DNA of 5,296 nucleotides from Gemmatimonadota bacterium. Lineage in GTDB: Bacteria; Gemmatimonadota; Gemmatimonadetes; Palauibacterales; Palauibacteraceae. Of this stretch, positions 1 to 5,296 are shown piece after piece. Each line of letters opens with the position of its first letter. Position 1 is the stretch's first letter. Where the stretch lies: the NCBI GenBank assembly GCA_029863105.1, contig JAOTWC010000121.1, positions 1-5,296 on the forward strand, read 5' to 3'. The position numbers were made by a program, and so were the translations under genes. The notes below the pieces were generated by a model. The model did no database searches. It was not told the origin of the DNA and saw only the letters and a program-made list of their open reading frames with translations.

Positions 1-277
1 CCTCGACATCCCTGACCTCGATCCTCGATCCGAACCCGATGCGGTCCGCCGGGATCATGTCGAGATCGATCTCGGAAATCTCCGACAGGCGACGGGAGAG
101 GTGATTGATCCTGGCCCGCACGAGTTGCTGCCGCTCGAGCGCCGCCTTGTATTCGGAGTTCTCGCGCAGGTCGCCCTGGGCGACAGCCGTTTCGATGTCG
201 CGAGGCAGCGTGACGTTGAGTTCGTGAATCAGCGCCTCCACCTCGTTGTTCAGCTTGTTCTTCAGGTCTTCCAGCAC
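1..277 (-). CDS. greA: GreA/GreB-family transcription elongation factor, N-terminal part (runs off the left edge)
   Basis: Translated from a GTG at 277, 92 codons are visible and the rest lies beyond the window. The product should bind in the RNA polymerase secondary channel and stimulate cleavage of backtracked transcripts. The visible part matches the GreA N-terminal coiled coil. The tip signature GDLRENSEYKAA falls at residues 35-46, and D36 and E39 align with the two acidic tip residues (D41 and E44 in E. coli GreA) that act at the polymerase active site. A charged helix (ALERQQLVRARINHLSRRL) follows, then the start of the C-terminal FKBP-like domain (residues about 80-92). The GTG is supported by a GGAG about 7 nt upstream and by the usual distance to the tip motif. 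There is no ATG start, so ATG-only gene calling would miss it. It lies just downstream of the ssrA terminator on the same strand. A GreB or other Gre-factor paralogue cannot be excluded without the C-terminal domain. Confidence 0.9.
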   Translation of the reverse strand, partial: MLEDLKNKLNNEVEALIHELNVTLPRDIETAVAQGDLRENSEYKAALERQQLVRARINHLSRRLSEISEIDLDMIPADRIGFGSRIEVRDVE

Positions 278-296
278 GACGGATCTCCGGGACCGT

Positions 297-333
297 AAAA
301 AAAAGACCGCGGAGCAGAAACCTGCTTCGCGGG
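297..333 (-). terminator. Intrinsic terminator of ssrA
   Basis: Read on the minus strand, an 11-position GC-rich stem (CCGCGAAGCAG against CTGCTCCGCGG, with one A-C mismatch) closes a GTTT loop. Eight consecutive T residues follow after a two-base spacer (complement of 297-304). It begins about 6 nt past the tmRNA 3' end, so it most likely ends ssrA transcription. The plus strand has no T run after the stem, so it should act in one direction only. It also sits 19 nt in front of the greA-like start codon. Confidence 0.9.
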
Positions 334-338
334 AAAAC

Positions 339-701
339 TGATGGAGGTGCCGGGAATCGCACCCGGGTCCGCGCATACTTCATCCCTGGCTTCTACGTGC
401 GTATTCGAGGATTTGGTCTCACCGGACGCTGGGCTCCTCGGCGGCCCGCGACCAGCCAGTCATCGGGGCTCTCGCCCGATCTCGTCCTCCACGGCGATGA
501 CAACCGAGTTGGACCAGCCTGAATTATTGACGCCCAACCGCCTCGCCTCAGGCGGGCAAGACGGCGGACGGGTCACGTGTTAGTTACGCGGCCAAAGCCA
601 AGTTGTCGTTGGCAATTCTAGGTTTTCCGGGGTTTAACGAGGTCCGGAGCCTCGGCACGCTTCCATGGATTCCACATACACGTCGAATCTGATTCACCCC
701 C
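339..701 (-). ncRNA. ssrA: Transfer-messenger RNA (tmRNA)
   Basis: This RNA rescues stalled ribosomes together with SmpB. Charged with alanine, it swaps in its own reading frame and appends a degradation tag. The 5' end GGGGGTG (701-695) pairs with CACCTCC (349-343) in a 7-bp acceptor stem with one G-U. The 5' part carries the conserved tmRNA block around ATTCGACG and the early pseudoknot element with CCGAGG and CCTCG. The 3' part is a T-arm with stem CCGGG/CCCGG and loop TGCGATT. A tag frame lies about 87 nt from the 5' end. The total of about 363 nt is normal for one-piece tmRNA. After discriminator A at 342 the DNA encodes TCA (341-339) and not CCA. No convincing sigma70 promoter was found in the short stretch upstream. 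The 5' end assumes that G702 is outside the acceptor stem. Confidence 0.95.
586..615 (-). other. tmRNA tag-peptide reading frame (ANDNLALAA, stop)
   Basis: The resume codon is read as GCC (615-613), followed by AAC GAC AAC TTG GCT TTG GCC GCG and TAA (588-586). With the alanine carried by tmRNA the tag is AANDNLALAA. It has the AAND start and the ALAA end typical of bacterial SsrA tags; the C-terminal LAA is what ClpXP and ClpAP recognise. It is one residue shorter than the E. coli tag (AANDENYALAA). The resume codon is inferred from the stop frame and the AND motif. The stop is followed by CTAAC, as in many tmRNAs, but that second TAA is out of frame. Confidence 0.9.
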
Positions 702-744
702 CAGTTTTCAAACAGCTACTCGTCACCTGTCCTGCGCGCAGTGC

Positions 745-770
745 AAAAACGGGACCGCTCAGCGGCCCCG
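745..770 (-). terminator. Intrinsic terminator-like hairpin upstream of ssrA
   Basis: On the minus strand, CGGGGCCGC pairs with GCGGTCCCG in a 9-bp stem (one G-U) around a TGA loop, followed immediately by five T residues (complement of 745-749). The plus strand has no T run after the stem. No minus-strand gene ends just upstream of it, because the neighbouring gene on the right is on the plus strand. It could stop antisense read-through from selB across the ptsN-like gene before it reaches ssrA, or end a short unannotated transcript. It leaves about 43 bp for an ssrA promoter. Confidence 0.65.
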
Positions 771-847
771 CATCCACGCTGGTAGAACACTACTCACCCC
801 CGACCCGTTCCGTCAAACTGGCACTCCCGGCATGTCCGGCAGCCGCT

Positions 848-877
848 TTGACAGACTTTCCGGCCGACCGGTATGTT
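848..877 (+). promoter_or_regulatory. Sigma70-like promoter for the ptsN-like gene
   Basis: A perfect -35 box TTGACA (848-853) is followed by an 18-bp spacer and TATGTT (872-877), a 4-of-6 match to the -10 consensus. Transcription would start near 884 and give a leader of about 65 nt before the ATG at 949. The spacer contains CCGGCCGACCGG, but nothing shows that it is an operator. The position directly upstream of a well-supported gene on the same strand is the main support beyond the motif match. Confidence 0.6.
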
Positions 878-911
878 GAAAGATTGGATGTTTCACCGAA
901 TTCCATCGGTC

Positions 912-923
912 GCCGCATGCGGC
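912..923 (+). repeat. 12-bp perfect palindrome in the ptsN-like leader
   Basis: GCCGCATGCGGC is a perfect inverted repeat located 11 nt upstream of the AGGAGG ribosome binding site (935-940). It could form a small hairpin in the leader RNA or bind a dimeric protein. In a GC-rich genome a 12-bp palindrome can occur by chance, so no function is claimed. Confidence 0.3.
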
Positions 924-948
924 CGTTCGTCTCGAGGAGGCGACATAT

Positions 949-1404
949 ATGAAGCTGCGTGAGTTTTTTTCCGCAGATGCCGTGGAGTTGGACCTGAAGG
1001 CCAGCACGAAGGACGAGGCGCTGCGCGAACTGGTCGCGCTGCTCGGTCTCGACGATCCGTCCGAGGCCATACTCGTCAAGATGTTGAGACGCCGCGAGAA
1101 CCTCGGATCGACGGGGTTCGGCGGCGGAGTGGCCATTCCTCACTGCCGCTCGCTCGTGGTCAAGCGTCTGCGCGTGGCGTTCGGCCGAACGCAGGACGGA
1201 TTGGTATGGGATGCAGTCGACGGCGGGCCGGTACGCTATTGTTTTCTGATCGTGGCACCACCGCTCGAGGTCACGAATCCGCAGTACCTTCCGGTGCTCG
1301 GAAAAATCGCTCAGTTCTGCAAGGACCCTGCGACCGTGGACCGGCTGGCCGGACTGGAGACCGCCACAGAGTTCCTCGATCTGCTCGAAGAGAAGGCCAC
1401 CTGA
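949..1404 (+). CDS. ptsN: PTS IIA protein of the nitrogen-regulatory (PtsN) type
   Basis: The 151-residue protein is a single, complete PTS EIIA type-2 domain of the PtsN/fructose family. Such proteins accept phosphate from HPr-like proteins on a conserved histidine and in PtsN act mainly in regulation, not sugar uptake. The active-site motif is clear: GGGVAIPHCRS at residues 58-68, with H65 as the predicted phosphorylated residue. The next residue is C66 where most relatives have glycine (PHG). The start MKLREFFSADAVELDL and the helix KDEALRELVALL are also typical. The ATG has an excellent AGGAGG 8 nt upstream. No transport (IIB/IIC) domain, HPr, EI, rpoN or hprK is adjacent, so the target cannot be told from context. 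It is the only plus-strand gene here, has its own promoter at 848-877 and converges on selB with 27 bp between stop codons. Confidence 0.9.
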   Translation: MKLREFFSADAVELDLKASTKDEALRELVALLGLDDPSEAILVKMLRRRENLGSTGFGGGVAIPHCRSLVVKRLRVAFGRTQDGLVWDAVDGGPVRYCFLIVAPPLEVTNPQYLPVLGKIAQFCKDPATVDRLAGLETATEFLDLLEEKAT

Positions 1405-1414
1405 GCGCCTCAGG
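1400..1414. other. GC-rich hairpin between convergent ptsN-like and selB genes
   Basis: CCTGAG and CTCAGG form a perfect 6-bp stem around CGC, overlapping the ptsN-like stop codon. CCA (1397-1399) and TGG (1417-1419) can extend it across a two-base bulge. It reads the same way on both strands and sits at the junction of two convergent genes, so it may contribute to ending or stabilising both transcripts. Neither side has a T run, so it is not a standard intrinsic terminator. Confidence 0.3.
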
Positions 1415-1431
1415 CGTGGACCGGGACGCGT

Positions 1432-3339
1432 TCAGCCGTCCTGCGGTTCGCCGATCGCGACCCTCGCCGCCGGCCCGGGGACCCGTCCTCCGGCGGACCG
1501 TTCGGTCCAGCCGATTCCGTCGAGGTACTCAAGCATCGGGATCAGGTAGCGGCGCGTAACCCCGAGTGCCGTGCGGAAGTCTGCGGGCGAAGGCTCATCC
1601 AGCCGGCGCAGGACACCCAGCGCCGTGTCGCGCAATTCACGTTCCGCGGTCTCCGTCAGCAGCAGATCCGGTGTGATGCGCACGAGCGAACCGGATTCGA
1701 CGAGCAGATTGAGCAGGTCGTTGACCAGCGGTCTCGGCACGGCGATGCTGGCCGCGAGGTCCGGCGGCGTGGGAGGCATCAGGCCTGCGCCGGATATCGC
1801 CTCCATCAGTGCGTCACGAGCGGCCACCTGGTCGTCCAGCAGCTCGACCTGGAATCCTGCGCTCCGCACCCGCGGTCCGTCGATCACGATCTCGCCACGG
1901 TCTGCCAGGCGGCGAATCGCTTCTTCGACGAGCTCGGCGGCCGCGTCTCTGCCGACGGCCGCTCGCAGAGCCTGAAGAGCCACGCCTGACTCCAGAGGCG
2001 TTTCGACATGCGCCCGGTCCAACCACGACAGCAGCTCCCCGCACATGCGGGTCAGCTGGTCCGGATCGAACCAGCGCTCACCGATGCGAACCGCCCGCCA
2101 GTCCTCCGGGAGAGCAGCCGGCGCGCGGTGCGGCATCGCCAGGCGGAGTTCGTCCACGGTATACCCTCGGGCGCCGGCAAGCCGAAGAGCTGCCGCTGCC
2201 GACTCCGCCGCACTCGGGCCCAGGCAGATCTCCCAGTCCTCCGTTCGATCCCGCCACTTTCTCGGCGGATCGAGTTCCCCGACCCGACCGCCGCCGAGCA
2301 GCTCGATGGGGGAATAGAATCGAAGGATGAACGGGTCGCCCGCCCGAGCAACGACAGGCGACTCACAGTCCAGCACCACACTTGCCGACTCGCCGGGCCC
2401 CAGCCCCCGTTCACGGGGCATCGCGACTCGGGCCATCGTCTCGCCGGTACCCAAGAACAGGCGCAGTCGCTGTCCGTGCTCCACCGGGCGGGTGTCGCCC
2501 GGCAGCAGCCTCAGCACGACGCCCAACCGGTGTACCGGCCGCCAGGCCGGATCGGAGACCAGCGTGTCACCGCGGACGACCTCGTCACGTGAGAGGCCGA
2601 CAAGGCTGGCGGCACACCTGCGCCGCGGGCCCACTTCACGCTGCTCCTCGCCGTGCGCCTGGAGAGACCTCACCCGGGCCTCGCGATCAGCCGGAAGCAC
2701 GCGTACCCGGGCTCCCGTTGCCACGGACCCGCTCCAGACCGTCCCCGTGACCACCGTGCCCGCCCCCGCAATCGTGAACGACCGATCGACCGGCAGGCGA
2801 AACACGGGATCGTCGGTCGGCACCGGCAGGTCCCTGGCCAGCCGCAGCAGCGCGCTGCGAAGCTCGTCCAGCCCGACTTCGCGGGTCGAGTCGACCCGGA
2901 CGACCGGCCACCGCTGACCGATGATCTCCAGGACATCGTCCTGGGCCGCTGCCGCGGCGAGTTCGGCAAACTCCCCATCCACGCGATCGGCATGCGTCAG
3001 AGCGATCACGCCGGAGTGGAGCCCGAGAAGCGCCGCGATCTGGAGATGCTCCCGCGTCTGCGGCATCGGCCCCTCGTGGGCGGCTACCACCAGCAGCACC
3101 GCGTCGATCCCCGTGGAGCCGGCCAGCATGTTCGTCAGGAAATCGTGATGCCCGGGAACGTCGACGATACCGGCCCGCACATCCGGGGCGAGATCCAGAT
3201 GCGCGAATCCGATGTCGATCGTCAGCCCCCGCTCCTTCTCCTCTCGCAGTCGGTCCGTATCAATCCCGGTCAGAGCGTGGACCAGTGTCGTCTTGCCATG
3301 GTCGACGTGGCCGGCCGTGCCCAGCACGAGGGAAGTCAT
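1432..3339 (-). CDS. selB: Selenocysteine-specific translation elongation factor SelB
   Basis: The 635-residue protein (E. coli SelB is 614) should be a cytoplasmic GTPase that carries Sec-tRNA(Sec) to UGA codons next to a SECIS hairpin. The G domain shows GHVDHGKT (10-17), ERGLTIDIGFA (37-45 region) and DVPGH (60-64). Beta-barrel domains follow at about 175-350, including FTIAGAGTVVTGT (188-200). Four winged-helix modules follow; the last (about 570-625) has FRTALGVTRRYLIPMLEYLDG, the SECIS-binding type of SelB. Two G motifs are unusual: G4 reads THAD (115-118) where TKAD or NKxD is expected, and the G5 region reads RVDST where an SA-type motif is usual. The ATG at 3339 is chosen because it begins directly at the G domain; the frame stays open upstream but is non-homologous. 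The ATG overlaps the recO stop (ATGA) and has no Shine-Dalgarno, suggesting translational coupling. No selA, selD or tRNA-Sec is in the window. Confidence 0.93.
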   Translation of the reverse strand: MTSLVLGTAGHVDHGKTTLVHALTGIDTDRLREEKERGLTIDIGFAHLDLAPDVRAGIVDVPGHHDFLTNMLAGSTGIDAVLLVVAAHEGPMPQTREHLQIAALLGLHSGVIALTHADRVDGEFAELAAAAAQDDVLEIIGQRWPVVRVDSTREVGLDELRSALLRLARDLPVPTDDPVFRLPVDRSFTIAGAGTVVTGTVWSGSVATGARVRVLPADREARVRSLQAHGEEQREVGPRRRCAASLVGLSRDEVVRGDTLVSDPAWRPVHRLGVVLRLLPGDTRPVEHGQRLRLFLGTGETMARVAMPRERGLGPGESASVVLDCESPVVARAGDPFILRFYSPIELLGGGRVGELDPPRKWRDRTEDWEICLGPSAAESAAAALRLAGARGYTVDELRLAMPHRAPAALPEDWRAVRIGERWFDPDQLTRMCGELLSWLDRAHVETPLESGVALQALRAAVGRDAAAELVEEAIRRLADRGEIVIDGPRVRSAGFQVELLDDQVAARDALMEAISGAGLMPPTPPDLAASIAVPRPLVNDLLNLLVESGSLVRITPDLLLTETAERELRDTALGVLRRLDEPSPADFRTALGVTRRYLIPMLEYLDGIGWTERSAGGRVPGPAARVAIGEPQDG

Positions 3340-4067
3340 CGGGCGGCGGTGGACAGGAAGTCGAGAGACCGGATGTGAGAACCTTCCGAGGCATGGTAGC
3401 GAATGAAATCGGCGAGCAACGCAATCTGGCTCGGGGACGGCCGGATGCCCGGGGCACCGGCCAAAAGCGATCTCAGATCCTCCACGTCTGCGGGCGCCAG
3501 CGCCCTGCCGCTCGGGGGACAATTCGCACAGCGCAGTCCGCCGGCCTGGAGGTCGAACCGTGCCGGCTGCCCGGCTCCCGGCGGGCGGCCGCAATCAATG
3601 CACACCTCCACCGCGGGAGCAAAGCCGAGCAGCGACACGAGCTGCCAGATTCGGGCGGCCGCCACGCCGTCGGATTGCTCGATGGGGGCCTGAACGAGGT
3701 GGTCGAGCGCATCGATCAGGGTGTCGAACAGCAGCGGGTCGGCTTCGCGCGGTGCGACACGCAAAACCAGTTCGCACAATACGGAAGCTCCGGCGAACCG
3801 AATCATGTCCAGGCCGAGCGACTGCCGTTCGCGGATCAGCTCAAAGCCCGACAGCGTGTGAAGATCCCGGTTCCGCTTCAGATAGAACGTCGCGGTACCT
3901 TCGGCGAAGGGTTCGAGCAGGCCGGAGAGCCGACTCTTGGGACGGAGCGCTCCGCGAGCGATCACGCTCAGCGGACCATGCGAGCGCGTGAGCAGGCGGA
4001 GGATCTTGCTCGAGTCGCTGTAGCGATGGACCTGGAGAACCACGGAACGGGTCGTGACGATCGGCAC
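3336..4067 (-). CDS. recO: DNA repair protein RecO
   Basis: RecO anneals complementary DNA and, with RecR, loads RecA onto SSB-coated single strands in RecF-pathway recombination. The 243-residue product has the usual family length. Its N-terminal OB fold begins with TTRSVVLQVHRYSDSSKIL (5-23), followed by the RecO block ARGALRPKSRLSGLLEPF (37-54). A helical C-terminal domain contains a zinc-ribbon pattern, CIDC (156-159) and CANC (180-183), found in many RecO proteins. The start is a GTG at 4067. An in-frame TAG four codons upstream rules out a longer product. No good ribosome site is at normal distance: AGGAGG lies 17 nt away. The stop overlaps the selB start by ATGA. The next gene upstream ends 58 bp away on the same strand, so co-transcription with the lipoprotein is possible. 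Confidence 0.92.
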   Translation of the reverse strand: MPIVTTRSVVLQVHRYSDSSKILRLLTRSHGPLSVIARGALRPKSRLSGLLEPFAEGTATFYLKRNRDLHTLSGFELIRERQSLGLDMIRFAGASVLCELVLRVAPREADPLLFDTLIDALDHLVQAPIEQSDGVAAARIWQLVSLLGFAPAVEVCIDCGRPPGAGQPARFDLQAGGLRCANCPPSGRALAPADVEDLRSLLAGAPGIRPSPSQIALLADFIRYHASEGSHIRSLDFLSTAAR

Positions 4068-4084
4068 TCGGCCAAGCTACGCCG

Positions 4085-4090
4085 CCTCCT
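4085..4090 (-). promoter_or_regulatory. Distant Shine-Dalgarno for recO
   Basis: A perfect AGGAGG on the minus strand is 17 nt before the recO GTG, well beyond the usual 5-10 nt. The flanking sequence can form a 5-bp stem (CCGCC with GGCGG) with AGGA in its loop. No alternative start codon in the recO frame lies between it and the GTG, because a TAG intervenes. Either recO is poorly initiated or local folding shortens the distance. Confidence 0.35.
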
Positions 4091-4125
4091 GAGGGCGGGC
4101 AATCAACATCCATGGCCGTCTGGCC

Positions 4126-5238
4126 TCACTGCAATTGCACGTCGGTGGATCCGAAGCCCGACGGCAGTTCGGCGATCGCATCTCCTTCGTTTGCGAGCAG
4201 CAGCAGTCGTCCGGGGGACGCGAACCGGAACGTCACACACAGTCGCCGACCGTCCGCCAGACCCGTCAGCGCCCAGCAGTCGACCCGGGCGCCGAATTGA
4301 TCCCGGACGGACAGCTCCCGGAGTCCGCCCGCCGGCAAAGCAGGATCCACCACCTGCGCGTCCAGTGATATGAAGTCCGTCGTCGAAGTGACGTACGCGA
4401 GTCCGTCGGCCCCGGCCTCGATAGCGACGCCGTTGCCCCCGAGCGCAACGAATCCCGAAGCCGCCCTCGTCTGAACGTCGACGGTCACGATCCCGCCATC
4501 TCCATTCGGGCTAAACGTGATGGGATCAAACGTCCCGCCGAGCAGCACCACGAGCCGGCTGCCGATCCGCACCATGTCGATGGGATTCTGCGCCGCCGCG
4601 GGAAGGTCGATCGTCCCCGCAATCGCGCCCGCTTCGATCACGAATATTCTGCCGGGCCCGAGTGGCGCGAACGTGCCGCCGTCGTCATCGAGATTCGCGT
4701 CGAGGGCGAACAACGCGTCATCGATCGGGATCACGCGCTCGACGAACGCGCCCACGGCGGTTGCGATGCGGGACGCCTCGGCGTCTCCGGGGGAAGCCGC
4801 GTAGATCGCGTTACTGCCCCGCCCCGCGACGAACACGGTCGTACCCGTCGAATCGAACGTCGGCCTGGACGGATTCGCATCGATCCCTTCCGGAGCCGGG
4901 AACGCAGTCGCCTGAACGGCGCCGCTGGCCAGGTCGGCGAACAGCAGGCGGCTACCCCCGAACGAACTGACCGTGCTCACAGCCCTCGTGCGTGACGCGT
5001 CCACCGTAACGCCGTCAAACCCCGCGCCCAGATCGATCGCCGCTCCGTCGGCCGAGATCGACTCACCCACTGCGAATCCCGCGAGGGTCTGCCCGGTGGA
5101 ATTCAACACGAGAACCTTGATGACCTGGCCCGAATCGGGAAACGGATCCGTGCCGGGAGCGGCGGGATCGCTGCCGCAGCCCGTCAGCGAAACGAGTACG
5201 AGGAAAACACGGGTAAGCCTGATTGTTGTCCGAAGCAT
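4126..5238 (-). CDS. Secreted beta-propeller-like lipoprotein next to a TonB-dependent receptor
   Basis: I do not recognise a named family. The 370-residue product begins with a lipoprotein signal peptide: MLRTTIRLTR, a hydrophobic stretch and lipobox SLTGC with C21 as the lipidated residue. The residue after it is glycine, not aspartate, which by the E. coli Lol rule favours the outer membrane. The mature part lacks membrane segments and consists of repeated short strand units typical of YncE/NHL-like propellers, for example GVTVDASRTRAVSTV (76-90), RPTFDSTGTTVFVAG (125-139), GRIFVIEAGAIAGTIDL (196-212), GGIVTVDVQTRAASGFVAL (248-266) and GLAYVTSTTDFISLDAQ (279-295). An acidic loop DANLDDDGG (180-188) could bind a cation. 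C321 and C334 could form a disulfide. The ATG has AAGG about 8 nt upstream and lies 9 bp after the stop of a probable TonB-dependent receptor. That context suggests a surface or periplasmic ligand-binding partner, as BtuG is to BtuB. The substrate is unknown. Confidence 0.8.
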   Translation of the reverse strand: MLRTTIRLTRVFLVLVSLTGCGSDPAAPGTDPFPDSGQVIKVLVLNSTGQTLAGFAVGESISADGAAIDLGAGFDGVTVDASRTRAVSTVSSFGGSRLLFADLASGAVQATAFPAPEGIDANPSRPTFDSTGTTVFVAGRGSNAIYAASPGDAEASRIATAVGAFVERVIPIDDALFALDANLDDDGGTFAPLGPGRIFVIEAGAIAGTIDLPAAAQNPIDMVRIGSRLVVLLGGTFDPITFSPNGDGGIVTVDVQTRAASGFVALGGNGVAIEAGADGLAYVTSTTDFISLDAQVVDPALPAGGLRELSVRDQFGARVDCWALTGLADGRRLCVTFRFASPGRLLLLANEGDAIAELPSGFGSTDVQLQ

Positions 5239-5247
5239 GGGTTCGCC

Positions 5248-5296
5248 TTAGAAGAACTCCAGGGAGATGACGAGCTGACGTCCGGGCTCCGGAAAC
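5248..5296 (-). CDS. C-terminal tail of a probable TonB-dependent outer-membrane receptor
   Basis: Only 15 codons and a TAA are visible; the rest lies beyond the right edge. The tail reads PEPGRQLVISLEFF. A (Y/P)PxPGR turn followed by a final amphipathic strand ending in phenylalanine is the usual end of TonB-dependent receptors, where the last strand is the beta-signal read by the BAM complex. The stop is 9 bp before the lipoprotein start on the same strand. The call rests on a very short segment, so another outer-membrane beta-barrel is possible. Confidence 0.65.
   Translation of the reverse strand, partial: FPEPGRQLVISLEFF

Noticed and set aside
703..744. A sigma70 promoter for ssrA
   Set aside because: The best -35-like match (TTGCAC) has no acceptable -10 at 16-18 bp, and it overlaps the T run of the hairpin. 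A promoter must exist near here, but I cannot point to it.
771..948. Possible tRNA-Sec or other RNA gene between ssrA and the ptsN-like gene
   Set aside because: I looked for a T-arm and acceptor stem on both strands and found none. The stretch is explained by the promoter and leader of the ptsN-like gene.
341..952. Plus-strand open frames of 80 and 95 codons over the tmRNA and the ptsN-like leader
   Set aside because: The first is antisense to ssrA and the second overlaps its 5' end and the promoter region. Neither has a ribosome site or recognisable sequence.
790..1143. Minus-strand open frames of 107 and 117 codons opposite the ptsN-like gene
   Set aside because: They are antisense to a conserved PTS IIA domain and carry no motif or ribosome binding site.
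1571..3378. Several plus-strand open frames of 90-241 codons opposite selB
   Set aside because: All are antisense to a well-conserved SelB and have Ser/Arg/Pro-rich composition without motifs. They are high-GC shadows.
3340..3594. An 85-residue N-terminal extension of SelB
   Set aside because: The frame is open upstream, but the residues are a shadow of the recO C-terminus. SelB homology starts at the ATG at 3339, which also forms the ATGA overlap.
3285..4373. A 362-codon plus-strand open frame
   Set aside because: It lies antisense to recO, the selB start and the lipoprotein end. Its translation is low-complexity, Arg/Gly/Pro-rich and has no recognisable domain, as expected for a shadow frame in high-GC DNA.

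Overview
The window is high-GC bacterial chromosome. A tmRNA gene, a GreA-type elongation factor, RecO, a bacterial SelB, an outer-membrane lipoprotein and the tail of a probable TonB-dependent receptor point to a diderm (Gram-negative) bacterium. Nothing in the sequence fixes the phylum. Every gene except one is on the minus strand.

Layout from left to right. Positions 1-277 hold the N-terminal part of a greA-like gene (minus, running off the left edge). A strong intrinsic terminator (297-333) separates it from ssrA, the tmRNA gene (about 339-701, minus), which encodes a readable degradation tag. A second minus-strand terminator-like hairpin (745-770) lies just upstream of ssrA. Positions 771-948 contain no gene that I can support, but carry a good sigma70-like promoter (848-877) and a leader for the only plus-strand gene, a PtsN-type PTS IIA protein (949-1404). 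This gene converges with selB across only 27 bp.

The right part is a minus-strand gene series read from right to left: the last 15 codons of a probable TonB-dependent receptor (5248-5296), a secreted beta-propeller-like lipoprotein (4126-5238), recO (3336-4067) and selB (1432-3339). The receptor and lipoprotein are 9 bp apart and look like an uptake pair. recO and selB overlap by an ATGA and are probably translationally coupled. The 58-bp gap between lipoprotein and recO has no clear terminator or promoter, so all four may share a transcript.

The gene content is mostly housekeeping: ribosome rescue, elongation rescue, recombinational repair, selenocysteine decoding and PTS-type regulation. 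I see no convincing new multi-gene system. The points most worth a second look are non-consensus G4 and G5 motifs in SelB, the recO-selB coupling with no other selenium gene in view, a greA-like gene with no room for a promoter behind the ssrA terminator, a tmRNA 3' end that appears not to encode CCA, and a receptor/propeller lipoprotein pair that resembles BtuB/BtuG in organisation.
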